Part shown: positions 26,814 to 34,621 of the stretch, one piece after another
Layout: every line of letters starts with the position of its first letter
Numbering within the stretch: the first letter of the stretch is position 1
Source of the DNA: Streptomyces sp. NBC_00820
GTDB taxonomy: Bacteria; Actinomycetota; Actinomycetes; Streptomycetales; Streptomycetaceae
DNA: 64,000 nt
Assembly (NCBI RefSeq): GCF_036347055.1
Contig: NZ_CP108882.1
Coordinates: 7,304,001-7,368,000, forward strand
Reading direction: 5' to 3'
Made by a program: the position numbers and the translations under genes
Notes under the pieces: generated by a model
Database searches by the model: none
Seen by the model: only the letters and a program-made list of their open reading frames with translations
Told to the model about the DNA's origin: nothing

Positions 26814-27620
26814 TCAGTCGGTGCTCAGGGCCGTCTCGGTGTCGCGGCGCGACACCGCCAGGTAGCCCACGAATCCGAGGATCGCCACCGTCCAGGCCAG
26901 GGTGACCGGGCCGAGGCCCCAACCGAGGCCGCCGCGCTGCTGTGCCACGGCCATCCAGTCGGCGGTGGAGGCGCCGAGGGGGCGGGTGATGACGTACGCC
27001 GTCCAGAAGCCGGTCACCGGGCCGAGCACGCCCGCGCGGTGGGCGAGGGCCGGGACGCAGATCGCGACGGCGAACAGGACGACCGAGCCGAGGTAGCCCA
27101 GGCCGACGGTGGCGGTGAGGTCGCCGGCGGCGGTGCCGAGGGCGAAGGTGGCGAGGACGGCCGCCCAGTAGAAACACTCACGGCGCCGGGTGCGGATGCT
27201 GTGCATCGACAGGGTCCGCTCGCTCATGTACCAGAGCGCGAAGACGGCGGCCAGGGCGATCAGGAACAGCGGGGTCGACACGGCGTAGGGGACACCGAGG
27301 CCCACGTGAAGGATGTCCGCGGCCATCGTGCCGAACACGCTGACCATCACGATCGCCGTCCAGTAGATCCAGGCCACGTACCGGCGTACGGCGAACTGCA
27401 GGACCAGGGAGGCCGCGAAGGCGACGGCGCCCACGGCGACCGCCGGGATCGGGCCCAGCAGGTGGGCCAGGAAGTCGGACGCGGTCTCGCCCATCCCGGT
27501 GGTCAGGACCTTGACGATCCAGAAGTAGACGGTGACCTCGGGCACCTTGTTCGCGCTCCCGCGTATCCGCGCGGGGACCTGACGCAGGGGCCGGTGGCCG
27601 AGAACGTGCTCTGTGCTCAT
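26814..27620 (-). CDS. DUF347-repeat membrane protein, copy 3 (COG4705-type)
   Basis: A 268-aa paralogue. It opens with NKVPEVTVYFWIVKVLTTGM, and the four motifs are TGMGETASD, SVFGTMAAD, FALGTAAGD and RPLGASTAD. It is closer to copy 2 than to copy 1 (shared ERTLSxHxIxTxxRE loop between repeats 2 and 3). Each repeat keeps one acidic residue inside or at the edge of a helix, so a fourfold set of aspartates is conserved across the three proteins. Start ATG 27620. A direct-repeat box lies about 97 bp upstream, plus one extra half-site at 27639. Confidence 0.88.
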   Translation of the reverse strand: MSTEHVLGHRPLRQVPARIRGSANKVPEVTVYFWIVKVLTTGMGETASDFLAHLLGPIPAVAVGAVAFAASLVLQFAVRRYVAWIYWTAIVMVSVFGTMAADILHVGLGVPYAVSTPLFLIALAAVFALWYMSERTLSMHSIRTRRRECFYWAAVLATFALGTAAGDLTATVGLGYLGSVVLFAVAICVPALAHRAGVLGPVTGFWTAYVITRPLGASTADWMAVAQQRGGLGWGLGPVTLAWTVAILGFVGYLAVSRRDTETALSTD

Positions 27621-27716
27621 GATCCGCACTCTCGCACGCCTGAACAGGCCTCCCCCCGCTTCTTTTGCCGTTGCTTTTGAGGCTTCTGGCGCAGATGTTG
27701 CCATGGACTCCGCGAA

Positions 27717-27736
27717 CCTGAACGCGACCTGAAAGC
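27717..27736. promoter_or_regulatory. 11-bp-spaced direct repeat upstream of DUF347 copy 3
   Basis: CCTGAACGC at 27717-27725 and CCTGAAAGC at 27728-27736, same period and orientation as the other two boxes. Additional CCTGAAC copies occur at 27639, 28017, 28056 and 28065; the last two are 9 bp apart. Confidence 0.7.
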
Positions 27737-27766
27737 CATGAGGAAAGTCCTGGTCAGCGACGGGGA

Positions 27767-28021
27767 ATGGCTGGTACGAACACCTTTTTGACGCAGGACG
27801 CAGGACGCAGGAACGCGTCCATGGGCGTACCGCCTGGTGCGGCTCCGAACGCGTCGGCGACCGCCGCATGGCTTCTCACCTACGCCCTGCGCCTCGAAGC
27901 CGTGGGCATCTGGCTCGGCCTCCTGACCGGCGTGGCCACGACCGCCGTCCTGCTGCTGCGACGCCACGCCGTCTCCCTCGACGCGCGAGCCGAAGGCCGT
28001 ACAGCGGTGGCCGCGGCCTGA
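27767..28021 (+). pseudogene. Possible MATE-type efflux protein C-terminal remnant
   Basis: An 84-codon frame whose second half (WLLTYALRLEAVGIWLGLLT, GVATTAVLLLRRHAV) resembles the last helix of MATE multidrug transporters, where a GIWxG motif precedes the final hydrophobic stretch. The first part, including a GACGCAG repeat, does not. No other MATE sequence is nearby. It may be a remnant or a small one-helix membrane protein; low certainty. Between its stop and 28226 no gene is seen. Confidence 0.35.
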
Positions 28022-28226
28022 ACAGGCTGAAGGGTTTCCGCGTCGCGATGAACGGCCTGAACGGCCTGAACGGTGGCACGGCGCCCCCTGGCATCGCCGC
28101 CCGCCCCTCGCATGATCGACTACGGCATTGAGAAGATCGTCCGTGACTGCGTGTCCACCAACTGCTGGAAGGAACCGACGAGATCATGCGTGTCATCGTG
28201 GCCCGTGGCCTGACAGAGGCGTTCGG

Positions 28227-29327
28227 ATGACCGGCAGCGAGGCACCCGTCCTGCTGCGCATCGACGGACGGGCCGCCCACATCGTCCTCAACCGCCCCAA
28301 GGCCCTGAACGCGCTGAACCACGCGATGGTGCTGCGTATCGACGAGGCCCTCACCGCGTGGGAGCACGACCCGGCCGTGGAGACCGTCGTCCTCACCGGC
28401 GCGGGGGAGAGGGGCCTGTGTGCCGGCGGCGACATCCGTGCCGTCCACGACGACGCCCGCGACGGCGACGGCACCGCCTCGGCCGCGTTCTGGCGCGACG
28501 AGTACCGGCTCAACGCCCGTATCGCCCGCTACCCCAAGCCGTACGTCGCCGTCATGGACGGCATCGTCATGGGCGGCGGCGTCGGTGTCTCGGCGCACGG
28601 CAGTGTCCGGATCGTCACCGAACGGTCCAGGGTCGCCATGCCCGAGACCGGCATCGGCTTCGTCCCCGACGTCGGCGGCACCTACCTGCTCGCCCTCGCC
28701 CCCGGTGAGCTGGGCACCCATCTCGCCCTGACGGGCGGGCAGATCGGTGCCGCCGACGCGCTGCTGTGCGGGCTGGCCGATCACTCCATGCCGTCCGCAG
28801 GGCTCCCGGCCTTCCTGGACGACCTCGCCCGGATGCCCGCGAGGGAGGCCGTGGCCTGTCATGTGCAGGCGCCGCCGGAGGGGGAGTTGGCGGGGCATCG
28901 GGCCTGGATCGACACCTGCTACGACGCCGACACGGTCGAGGAGATCCTGCGACGGCTCCTCGCGCACGGCGACGCGGCGGCGAAGGAGGCGGCGCAGACC
29001 CTGCTCACCAAGTCACCGACCGCCCTGAAGGTCACCCTGGCGTCCCTGCGCCGCGCCCGGCGGCTCGGCTCGCTGGAGCCGGTCCTCGACCAGGAGTACC
29101 GCGTCTCCTGCGCGGCCCTGAGTACCCCCGACCTGGTGGAGGGCGTACGAGCCCAGATCATCGACAAGGACCGCACCCCGCGCTGGTCACCCGGCACCCT
29201 CGCCGAGGTGACCGACGCCGACGTCGAACGCTTCTTCTCCCCGCTCGGCGAGAACGAGCTAGGTGTTCTGTCCACGGAGGTTGGGTGCGGTGACAGTGGT
29301 CACCGTCTGGGGATCTTGAACGAGTGA
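28227..29327 (+). CDS. 3-hydroxyisobutyryl-CoA hydrolase (enoyl-CoA hydratase superfamily), 3' end altered by IS
   Basis: Crotonase-fold protein that hydrolyses 3-hydroxyisobutyryl-CoA in valine breakdown. Visible family features: RAAHIVLNRPKALNALNHAM, the oxyanion-hole segment GLCAGGDIRAVH, GIVMGGGVGVSAHGSVRIVT, and the catalytic ETGIGFVPDVGGTYLLA. The end of the domain is DVERFFSPLGENEL, after which native homologues stop quickly. Here an IS481-type element is inserted at 29264, so the last 21 residues (from GVLSTEV) and the stop codon come from the IS. Joining the sequence across the IS gives instead a short Gly-Leu-rich tail ending at a stop at 30407. The catalytic domain is intact, so activity may persist. 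Confidence 0.88.
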   Translation: MTGSEAPVLLRIDGRAAHIVLNRPKALNALNHAMVLRIDEALTAWEHDPAVETVVLTGAGERGLCAGGDIRAVHDDARDGDGTASAAFWRDEYRLNARIARYPKPYVAVMDGIVMGGGVGVSAHGSVRIVTERSRVAMPETGIGFVPDVGGTYLLALAPGELGTHLALTGGQIGAADALLCGLADHSMPSAGLPAFLDDLARMPAREAVACHVQAPPEGELAGHRAWIDTCYDADTVEEILRRLLAHGDAAAKEAAQTLLTKSPTALKVTLASLRRARRLGSLEPVLDQEYRVSCAALSTPDLVEGVRAQIIDKDRTPRWSPGTLAEVTDADVERFFSPLGENELGVLSTEVGCGDSGHRLGILNE

Positions 29328-30331
29328 GGGCCTTCCGGGTTCGGTGTGGATTGCGACGTCTACACCAGCCCGAAAGGCCCTCATGCCCCACCGTAATGCA
29401 CCTCTGACCGAGACCGGACGTCTGCGGCTGGCCCGCTGCGTGGTTGATGACGGATGGCCTCTGCGCCGGGCGGCGGAGCGGTTCCAGGTCTCGCCGACCA
29501 CAGCCCAGCGGTGGGCCGGGCGATACCGCCAACTCGGCGAGGCGGGGATGAGCGACCGTTCCAGCCGCCCCCACCACAGCCCTCGACGCACGCCGACGCG
29601 GGCCGAACGCCGGATCATCAAGGTCCGCCTCACACGGCGGTGGGGACCTGCCCGCATCGCGCACCTGCTGGGCCTGGTGCCCTCCACCGTGCACCGCATC
29701 CTGGTCCGCTTCGGCCTGGCCCGGCTCAGCCACCTCGACCGAGCCACCGGCCGGGTCATACGCCGCTACGAACGCGACCGGCCCGGCGAACTCGTGCACG
29801 TGGACATCAAGAAGCTCGGCAACATCCCCGACGGCGGCGGCCACAAGGCCCTGGGCCGCCAGGCAGGCCGCAAAACCCGCTCCGGAGCCGGCTACAGCTA
29901 CATCCACACCGCCGTCGACGACCACTCCCGCCTCGCCTACAGCGAGATCCACACGGACGAGAAGAAAGAGACCGCCACCGCCTTCTGGACACGCGCACAC
30001 GCCTACTTCACCGGCGTCGGGATCACCGTCGAACGGGTCCTGACCGACAACGGAGCCTGCTACAAGTCCTACCTCTGGCGCGAAACCCTGACGGCGGCCG
30101 GGATCACCCACAAGCGAACCCGGCCCTACCGGCCACAGACCAACGGCAAGGTCGAACGACTCAACCGCACCCTGCTCGACGAATGGGCCTACGCAAAGCC
30201 CTACCACTCAGAACAGGAACGACGCGACGCGTTCCCCCGCTGGCTGCACTCCTACAATCACCACCGCGGACACACCGCGCTCGCAGGCAAACCACCCGCC
30301 AGCCGCGTCCCCAACCTCACAGGGCAATACA
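29264..30331 (+). mobile_element. IS481-family insertion sequence, 1068 bp
   Basis: Imperfect terminal inverted repeats of about 22 bp, TGTTCTGTCCACGG... at the left end and, reversed, TGTATTGCCCTGTG... at the right, share the inner block GAGGTTGGG. The element is flanked by perfect 6-bp copies of GCTAGG (29258-29263 and 30332-30337), matching the NCTAGN target preference of IS481 elements. It carries one transposase gene reading the same way as the interrupted hydrolase. The site lies in a short GCTAGG-type repeat array. Confidence 0.85.
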
Positions 30332-30336
30332 GCTAG
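29383..30336 (+). CDS. IS481-family transposase
   Basis: A 317-aa DDE recombinase. N-terminal HTH: TETGRLRLARCVVDDGWPLR, RAAERFQVSPTTAQRWAGRY. The catalytic core has the first aspartate in ELVHVDIKKLG, the second in VERVLTDNGACY, and the glutamate in the block TNGKVERLNRTLLDEW, as in IS481 and retroviral-type integrases. The reading frame is complete. Its stop codon TAG (30334-30336) lies outside the element, within the duplicated target GCTAGG, so transposase termination depends on the target site. Confidence 0.95.
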   Translation: MPHRNAPLTETGRLRLARCVVDDGWPLRRAAERFQVSPTTAQRWAGRYRQLGEAGMSDRSSRPHHSPRRTPTRAERRIIKVRLTRRWGPARIAHLLGLVPSTVHRILVRFGLARLSHLDRATGRVIRRYERDRPGELVHVDIKKLGNIPDGGGHKALGRQAGRKTRSGAGYSYIHTAVDDHSRLAYSEIHTDEKKETATAFWTRAHAYFTGVGITVERVLTDNGACYKSYLWRETLTAAGITHKRTRPYRPQTNGKVERLNRTLLDEWAYAKPYHSEQERRDAFPRWLHSYNHHRGHTALAGKPPASRVPNLTGQYS

Positions 30337-30358
30337 GGCTAGGACTAGGGCTAGGTCC
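30332..30358. repeat. GCTAGG-type hexamer array at the right IS junction
   Basis: Four to five degenerate copies of GCTAGG/ACTAGG follow the IS. In the pre-insertion gene they would encode alternating Gly-Leu at the C-terminus of the hydrolase. The array offers several CTAG targets for the IS. Confidence 0.7.
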
Positions 30359-30398
30359 AGGGTCAGGGCTCGCCGGATACGACACCACCATGGCGGCG

Positions 30399-30431
30399 GT
30401 CAGGTGAGACGGACTGCCGCGTTCACCTGAC
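30399..30431 (+). terminator. Original terminator of the interrupted hydrolase gene
   Basis: Perfect 9-bp stem GTCAGGTGA / TCACCTGAC with a 15-nt loop; the TGA of the reconstructed hydrolase frame (30405-30407) forms part of the stem. The remaining gap to 30637 shows no gene. Confidence 0.6.
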
Positions 30432-30637
30432 GCGGACACATGGGCACACGCCGCCGGCCGGTCGCGATGCCGAGCCGGGCCGGCGTCGGACGATCATCGG
30501 CGTGCGGGGATTGCGGCCGGTGGCGGCGGTGCAGGTGTCCCCGTTCTTCCGCGATGACCGTGACGGCGTGTCGGATGGCGGCGGGCCGGTCGGCGGCGCG
30601 AGGGTGACGGACGGACCTCACGAGAGAGAAGCGAGAG

Positions 30638-31417
30638 ATGCCCGAAGTCACCACCCCGTACGCGACCGGCACCCCGTGCTGGGTCGATCTGATGGCGAAG
30701 GACCAGCAGGCGGCGCTGGACTTCTACCGTGACCTGCTCGGCTGGCAGGGTCAGCCCGGCCCGGCCGAGTTCGGCGGGTACGCGGTCTGCGAGCTGCGCG
30801 GCAAGGCCGTGGCCGGTATCGGCCCGGCGATGGCTCCCGAGGGGATGCCGGAACCTCCGGCCGTCTGGACCAGCTACCTGGCCAGCACCGACGCCCAGGC
30901 CACCCAGGACGCGATCGTCGCCGCGGGTGGCACCCTGCTCGCGCCGGTGATGGACGTCGGCAACCTCGGCCGGATGCTGATCGCCGCCGACCCGCAGGGC
31001 GCCGTGTTCGGCGTCTGGCAGCCCGGCGAGTTCTTCGGCGCACAGCGGGTCAACGAGGCCGGCGCACTGACCTGGAACGAACTGCACACCAGCGACGTAC
31101 TTGCCGCCACCGCCTTCTACGGCGAGGCGTTCGGGATCGAGATCGAGCCGCTGGAGGGCGCGGACGCGTACTGGGAGATGCGGGTCGGCGACCGGGCGGT
31201 CGGCGGCGTCACCCTGCTCGCGAACGACCCCCCGGGCACCCCGCCGCACTGGCTGACCTACTTCGCGGTCGACGACGTGGACTCCACCGTGGACGCCCTG
31301 GTCAGGAGCGGCGGCACTGTCCTCGCCCCGCCGTTCGACATGATGGCCGGCCGCATGACGGTGGTCGCCGATCCGCAGGGCGCTCCCTTCGCGATGATCA
31401 AGCCGACCCCGCTGTAG
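30638..31417 (+). CDS. VOC (glyoxalase/bleomycin-resistance-type) two-domain protein
   Basis: A 259-aa protein built of two VOC modules. Module 1 starts GTPCWVDLMAKDQQAALDFY and module 2 GALTWNELHTSDVLAATAFY; each ends in a metal-ligand or equivalent block (AADPQGAVFGVWQPGE and VADPQGAPFAMIKP). Proteins of this size in Streptomyces are often annotated as hydroxylases or resistance proteins, but the substrate is unknown. GAGAGAAGCGAGAG precedes the ATG. A hairpin terminator follows. Confidence 0.88.
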   Translation: MPEVTTPYATGTPCWVDLMAKDQQAALDFYRDLLGWQGQPGPAEFGGYAVCELRGKAVAGIGPAMAPEGMPEPPAVWTSYLASTDAQATQDAIVAAGGTLLAPVMDVGNLGRMLIAADPQGAVFGVWQPGEFFGAQRVNEAGALTWNELHTSDVLAATAFYGEAFGIEIEPLEGADAYWEMRVGDRAVGGVTLLANDPPGTPPHWLTYFAVDDVDSTVDALVRSGGTVLAPPFDMMAGRMTVVADPQGAPFAMIKPTPL

Positions 31418-31420
31418 ACC

Positions 31421-31454
31421 GCATCCGCATCCGCATCTGCATCCGCATCCGCGT
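31421..31454. repeat. GCATCC hexamer microsatellite
   Basis: About six copies of GCATCC (with one T change) begin 4 bp after the VOC stop codon. Confidence 0.75.
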
Positions 31455-31482
31455 CCCGCCCGCCTGGGAGCTACCGGGCGGG
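31455..31482 (+). terminator. Hairpin terminator of the VOC gene
   Basis: Perfect 8-bp stem CCCGCCCG / CGGGCGGG with a 12-nt loop, just after the hexamer repeat. Confidence 0.65.
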
Positions 31483-32002
31483 CGGCCTCGCTGGAGCCAG
31501 GGGCAGCGGCGCCACCGGTACGGTCGTGCGTGAGGACCGGGGCCCCTCGGCACATGGTCGCGTGCGCGGTGACGACAGCTCCCAGCGTGTACGGCCACGC
31601 CGCCGAGAGCCCGGACGCTTGAGCCGTGACCGGCCGACCCGGGTGCCTGCGACACCGCGGCGTCTTGGCCGTCCCGCCTCGCTGTCCGCCGTGCCGCGCG
31701 CCGAATCCCGCGTACGGCACGGCGGGTGAGTGGTCGTGCGATTCTCCTCGCCCGCCTGCCCGCGCTCCATCCTGGAAGTTCCAGCTCAGCGCACTCCACC
31801 CCGTGGTTTCAGCGGCACGAGCGGAAGTCCGGGTGCGGGAAGCGGGTCCGCCTCGTACCCCTTCACCTCGCCGCAGACTCCTGTCGGATCCCCGCCCCAT
31901 GCCCACAGCAACGACTCGCGAAGGGACTGGTCACACGAGCGGTCGGGCAACGCCTGGCAGTCCCCGGCATCAACGAAGCGACGGCGACCAGCGGCTGGGG
32001 CT
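31483..32002. other. Gap with no recognised gene
   Basis: Several frames are open on both strands but none gives a recognisable protein or a good ribosome site. No toxin gene for the neighbouring antitoxin is found here. Confidence 0.5.
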
Positions 32003-32293
32003 TCAGTAGGACCGGTAAGGCTCGTGCGGGCTTCCGTACTCCGCGGTCAACCCGAACTGGTTTCGCTCGCCGGGTGCGGACTGGGCGTCCAGTACGACGG
32101 ACACCGTGCCGATGACCTGCTCCTGCTGCTCCTGGGGCGTGGACTCGAGGCGCTCGAGGTCGGCGGCCGACACCAGGGCGACGAGCGGCTTGCCGTGGCG
32201 GGTCAGGACGACGTGCTCTCCGCCGTAGACCACACGGTTGATCAGCTCCGCGAGCTCGGACCGGGCTTGCGTTACGGGAATCTCATGGGCCAT
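32003..32293 (-). CDS. Phd/YefM family antitoxin, apparently without a toxin partner
   Basis: A 96-aa protein: MAHEIPVTQARSELAELINR, VVYGGEHVVLTRHGKPLVAL and VSAADLERLE are textbook Phd/YefM, the DNA-binding antitoxin N-terminus. The C-terminal tail (LDAQSAPGERNQFGL) would normally wrap the toxin. No RelE/YoeB, Doc or PIN toxin gene follows on the minus strand, so it is either orphan or works with a distant partner. An ATG 66 bp further upstream is less likely: the -10 box TATGAT lies 7 bp before this ATG, implying a leaderless mRNA. It flanks the left edge of the biosynthetic cluster. Confidence 0.88.
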   Translation of the reverse strand: MAHEIPVTQARSELAELINRVVYGGEHVVLTRHGKPLVALVSAADLERLESTPQEQQEQVIGTVSVVLDAQSAPGERNQFGLTAEYGSPHEPYRSY

Positions 32294-32299
32294 GATCAG

Positions 32300-32325
32300 C
32301 ATCATACGCTCTGTACATCCTGTAC
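32300..32325 (-). promoter_or_regulatory. Promoter/operator of the antitoxin gene
   Basis: On the minus strand TATGAT (32306-32301) is a near-consensus -10 box 7 bp before the ATG. The inverted repeat GTACA-3-TGTAC (32313-32325) lies in the spacer, the usual place for autorepression by a Phd/YefM antitoxin. Confidence 0.6.
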
Positions 32326-32413
32326 GTTTGCGCGGAGTGCTCCCGTCTTGGGTGACCATGTGTCACCCGCCAGGCGGAAGTGCGCTCCACCGACCGAGAG
32401 GAAGTTGTCTGAG

Positions 32414-33256
32414 GTGCGGGGGAACCTGGTCCGTCTTAGGGAGTCCAGCGGGCCGAGTGCGCTGGTCTTCATTCATCCTGCGAGCGGATCGGCTGCGGCG
32501 TTCCGCGCCCTCCAGCCCCACCTCGGCTCGGACTGCTCCATCTACGCGTTCCAGGCGTCCGGCATCGACCCCGATCGCCCCCGCTCCATCGAGGGGATCG
32601 CGAAGTCCTACCTCGCGGAGTTCCTGAGCGCGGATCCGGACTCGACGCCGGTCTTCGTCGGGTGGTCCTTCAGCGGACCGGTCGCCGTGGAGATGGCGCG
32701 CCTCGCCGAGGAACAGGGCCGAGGCGCCGCCGGTGTGATCCTCCTGGACAGCGCGACCCACGAGGTTCTGGCCGGCCGGACGACCGACCGCGCCACGGAG
32801 GTCGGCGGGCTGTTCGGGATCGACCTGTCCAGGGCCGGCACCGATTCGACCGATGAACTGCTCGATCACGCCGCCGAGTTGATCGCCGTGGCAAGTGACG
32901 CGCCCGGTCTGACGGGCGCGGACCTGCGCCCCTTCTGGGATGTCTACACCTGGCACCAGGGCATCTTCGACGACGGCTGGCAGGCCCGTCCGTGTGCTGC
33001 GCCCCTGCTGATGGTCCGAGCGCGGGACGAGACCGGATGGAACGCGGCGCCCGAATGCCTGGGCTGGTCCGCGGTCCTCGACCGTTCCGTTCCCGTCGTG
33101 TGGACCTCGGGCACGCACTACTCGCTCATGGACAGCGGCCGACTCGCCGAGGTCGCCCGCATCCTCGACCGCGCGGTCGAGGAGTGGCGGACACCGACGC
33201 CGTTCGACGCGGCTTCCGCCTCCGGGAGATCCCCGGTCGCGCCCCTCTCTTCATGA
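32414..33256 (+). CDS. Discrete thioesterase (alpha/beta hydrolase) of the PKS-NRPS cluster
   Basis: A 280-aa thioesterase-domain protein: [20 protein letters not shown] supplies the oxyanion region, [20 protein letters not shown] the nucleophile elbow (GxSxG with the serine in GWSFSG), and [20 protein letters not shown] the catalytic histidine. It resembles the releasing TE domains fused to NRPS/PKS enzymes more than editing type II TEs. GTG 32414 follows GAGGAAG. It is the first gene of the cluster and lies 73 bp before clpP. Since the NRPS has no TE domain, this protein may release the product; that is inference. Confidence 0.82.
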   Translation: MRGNLVRLRESSGPSALVFIHPASGSAAAFRALQPHLGSDCSIYAFQASGIDPDRPRSIEGIAKSYLAEFLSADPDSTPVFVGWSFSGPVAVEMARLAEEQGRGAAGVILLDSATHEVLAGRTTDRATEVGGLFGIDLSRAGTDSTDELLDHAAELIAVASDAPGLTGADLRPFWDVYTWHQGIFDDGWQARPCAAPLLMVRARDETGWNAAPECLGWSAVLDRSVPVVWTSGTHYSLMDSGRLAEVARILDRAVEEWRTPTPFDAASASGRSPVAPLSS

Positions 33257-33329
33257 CACCGCCCGTCACCGACAGGCTTTTCGCTCCATCCATCACCAGG
33301 TTTGTCGTGCGCCCCCTCTGGAGGAATAC

Positions 33330-33992
33330 GTGAATTCTCACCCCGGCATCAACTCTGTCGCCCGGCTTCCCCACGCCGAGGGACGTTACGTCATTCCGCG
33401 CTTTGTGGAGCGCACCTCGCAGGGAGTGCGCGAATACGACCCCTACGCCAAGCTGTTCGAAGAGCGCATCATTTTTCTGGGTGTGCAGCTCGACGACGCC
33501 TCGGCCAATGACATCATGGCCCAGTTGGTGTGTCTCGAGTCGATGGACCCGGACCGTGACATCTCCATCTACATCAACAGCCCGGGCGGTTCCTTCACCG
33601 CACTGACGGCCATTTACGACACCATGCAGTACGTGAAGCCCGACATTCAGACGGTGTGCCTGGGACAGGCCGCCTCCGGTGCGGCCGTACTGCTGGCGGC
33701 CGGCACTCCCGGAAAGCGCATGGCTCTTCCCAGTGCGCGGGTCCTGATTCACCAGCCGTACACCGAAACGGGGCGCGCGCAGATCTCCGACCTGGAGATC
33801 CAGGCGAACGAGTTTCTTCGCATCCGCGAGCAGATGGAGGAGATGCTCGCCAAGCATTCGTCCACGCCGCTGGAGACGATCCGTGAGGACATCGAGCGCG
33901 ACAAGATCCTCACGGCCGACCAGGCCCTCGCCTATGGCCTTGTGGACCAGGTCATCACGCCCCGCACCACTCATCTGCGCACCGACAACTGA
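33330..33992 (+). CDS. ClpP protease subunit paralogue inside the biosynthetic cluster (putative self-resistance)
   Basis: A 220-aa ClpP with an intact catalytic triad: S116 in [15 protein letters not shown]141 in VLIHQPY, D191 in IERDKILT. The N-terminal [20 protein letters not shown] and [20 protein letters not shown] and the [20 protein letters not shown] segment resemble the housekeeping actinobacterial ClpP2-type subunit. The residue after the catalytic serine is Gly where I recall Ala in housekeeping copies. GGAGG precedes the GTG. ClpP is the known target of acyldepsipeptides and of azabicyclene-type inhibitors, whose clusters carry extra ClpP copies, so target duplication is the likely role. 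Active and not obviously degenerate. Confidence 0.93.
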   Translation: MNSHPGINSVARLPHAEGRYVIPRFVERTSQGVREYDPYAKLFEERIIFLGVQLDDASANDIMAQLVCLESMDPDRDISIYINSPGGSFTALTAIYDTMQYVKPDIQTVCLGQAASGAAVLLAAGTPGKRMALPSARVLIHQPYTETGRAQISDLEIQANEFLRIREQMEEMLAKHSSTPLETIREDIERDKILTADQALAYGLVDQVITPRTTHLRTDN

Positions 33993-34017
33993 CGGGCGCG
34001 ACGTAGGAGGTCAGTCC

Positions 34018-34344
34018 GTGATGTTCCCAGAAGGCCCACGCGTGCCGGCCCTCACCGACGCGGAGAGCCGGGTGATGGACGCCTATGTGGCCGTACTCAA
34101 ACGTCTGAGCAGCGTCAACCCCGCCCAGACGACGGGCACCTACACGGCGCTCAGGGCGGCTCAGGCGCTGGTCTCCGAGGCGCGGGCGCTGCGTGACGCC
34201 CTCTCCCTCATGTTCGAGCGCCATGAGAAAGAGATACATGTGCGCACCATGGCCAAAGCCCTGGAGACCCTTGAGGGCGACCGCCTCCTGCACCGGCTCA
34301 GCCCGCCCCAGGACGGCACCGAGCCGCCCGACGCCGGCCTCTGA
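34018..34344 (+). CDS. Small helical protein of unknown function between clpP and the PKS genes
   Basis: A 108-aa protein preceded by AGGAGG with 7-bp spacing to GTG 34018 (ATG 34021 is an alternative). The sequence (ALTDAESRVMDAYVAVLKRL, TALRAAQALVSEARALRDAL, VRTMAKALETLEGDRLLHRL) predicts three or four amphipathic helices with no signal peptide or membrane segment. No family is recognised. It starts 26 bp after clpP and ends before a terminator, so it forms a transcription unit with the thioesterase and clpP. A ClpP-associated role in self-protection is possible but unproven. Confidence 0.75.
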   Translation: MMFPEGPRVPALTDAESRVMDAYVAVLKRLSSVNPAQTTGTYTALRAAQALVSEARALRDALSLMFERHEKEIHVRTMAKALETLEGDRLLHRLSPPQDGTEPPDAGL

Positions 34345-34375
34345 TCCGGTTTTCTGAAAATTTCTTCCGCGCGAA

Positions 34376-34405
34376 GGCGCCGATGGCCGTCCCGGCATCG
34401 GCGCC
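34376..34405 (+). terminator. Terminator after the clpP-small protein unit
   Basis: Perfect 10-bp stem GGCGCCGATG / CATCGGCGCC with a 10-nt loop, flanked by AA and CTT, 32 bp after the stop codon. Confidence 0.8.
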
Positions 34406-34506
34406 CTTGTGCTGCCCGAAAACCGGTCATGTCCCAGAAATTCCGCACCTCCATGTCAATAAATAGTGGACATTTAGATGCTTGCTCTGTGAAATTTTGA
34501 GAGGGG

Positions 34507-34536
34507 TTGACTGCGACGCCTCCCTTGGACTAGAAA
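34507..34536 (+). promoter_or_regulatory. Predicted promoter of the PKS-NRPS operon
   Basis: The 34406-34621 spacer is unusually AT-rich for this genome. TTGACT (34507-34512) and TAGAAA (34531-34536) are spaced by 18 bp, predicting a leader of about 80 nt before GTG 34622, which has AGGGGGA 7 bp upstream. No known regulator box was recognised. Confidence 0.5.
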
Positions 34537-34621
34537 CTAAATGATCTTTGCTACTGGGAAATTTCAGTCGCGCATCTCCGGCATTTTCCATTCACTTACT
34601 CGCATCTAGGGGGAAGTCGAA

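Noticed and set aside
31730..32413. Long 5' extension of the cluster thioesterase frame
   Set aside because: The extension overlaps the antitoxin gene antisense and has no homology to thioesterases; GTG 32414 with its ribosome site is the sensible start.
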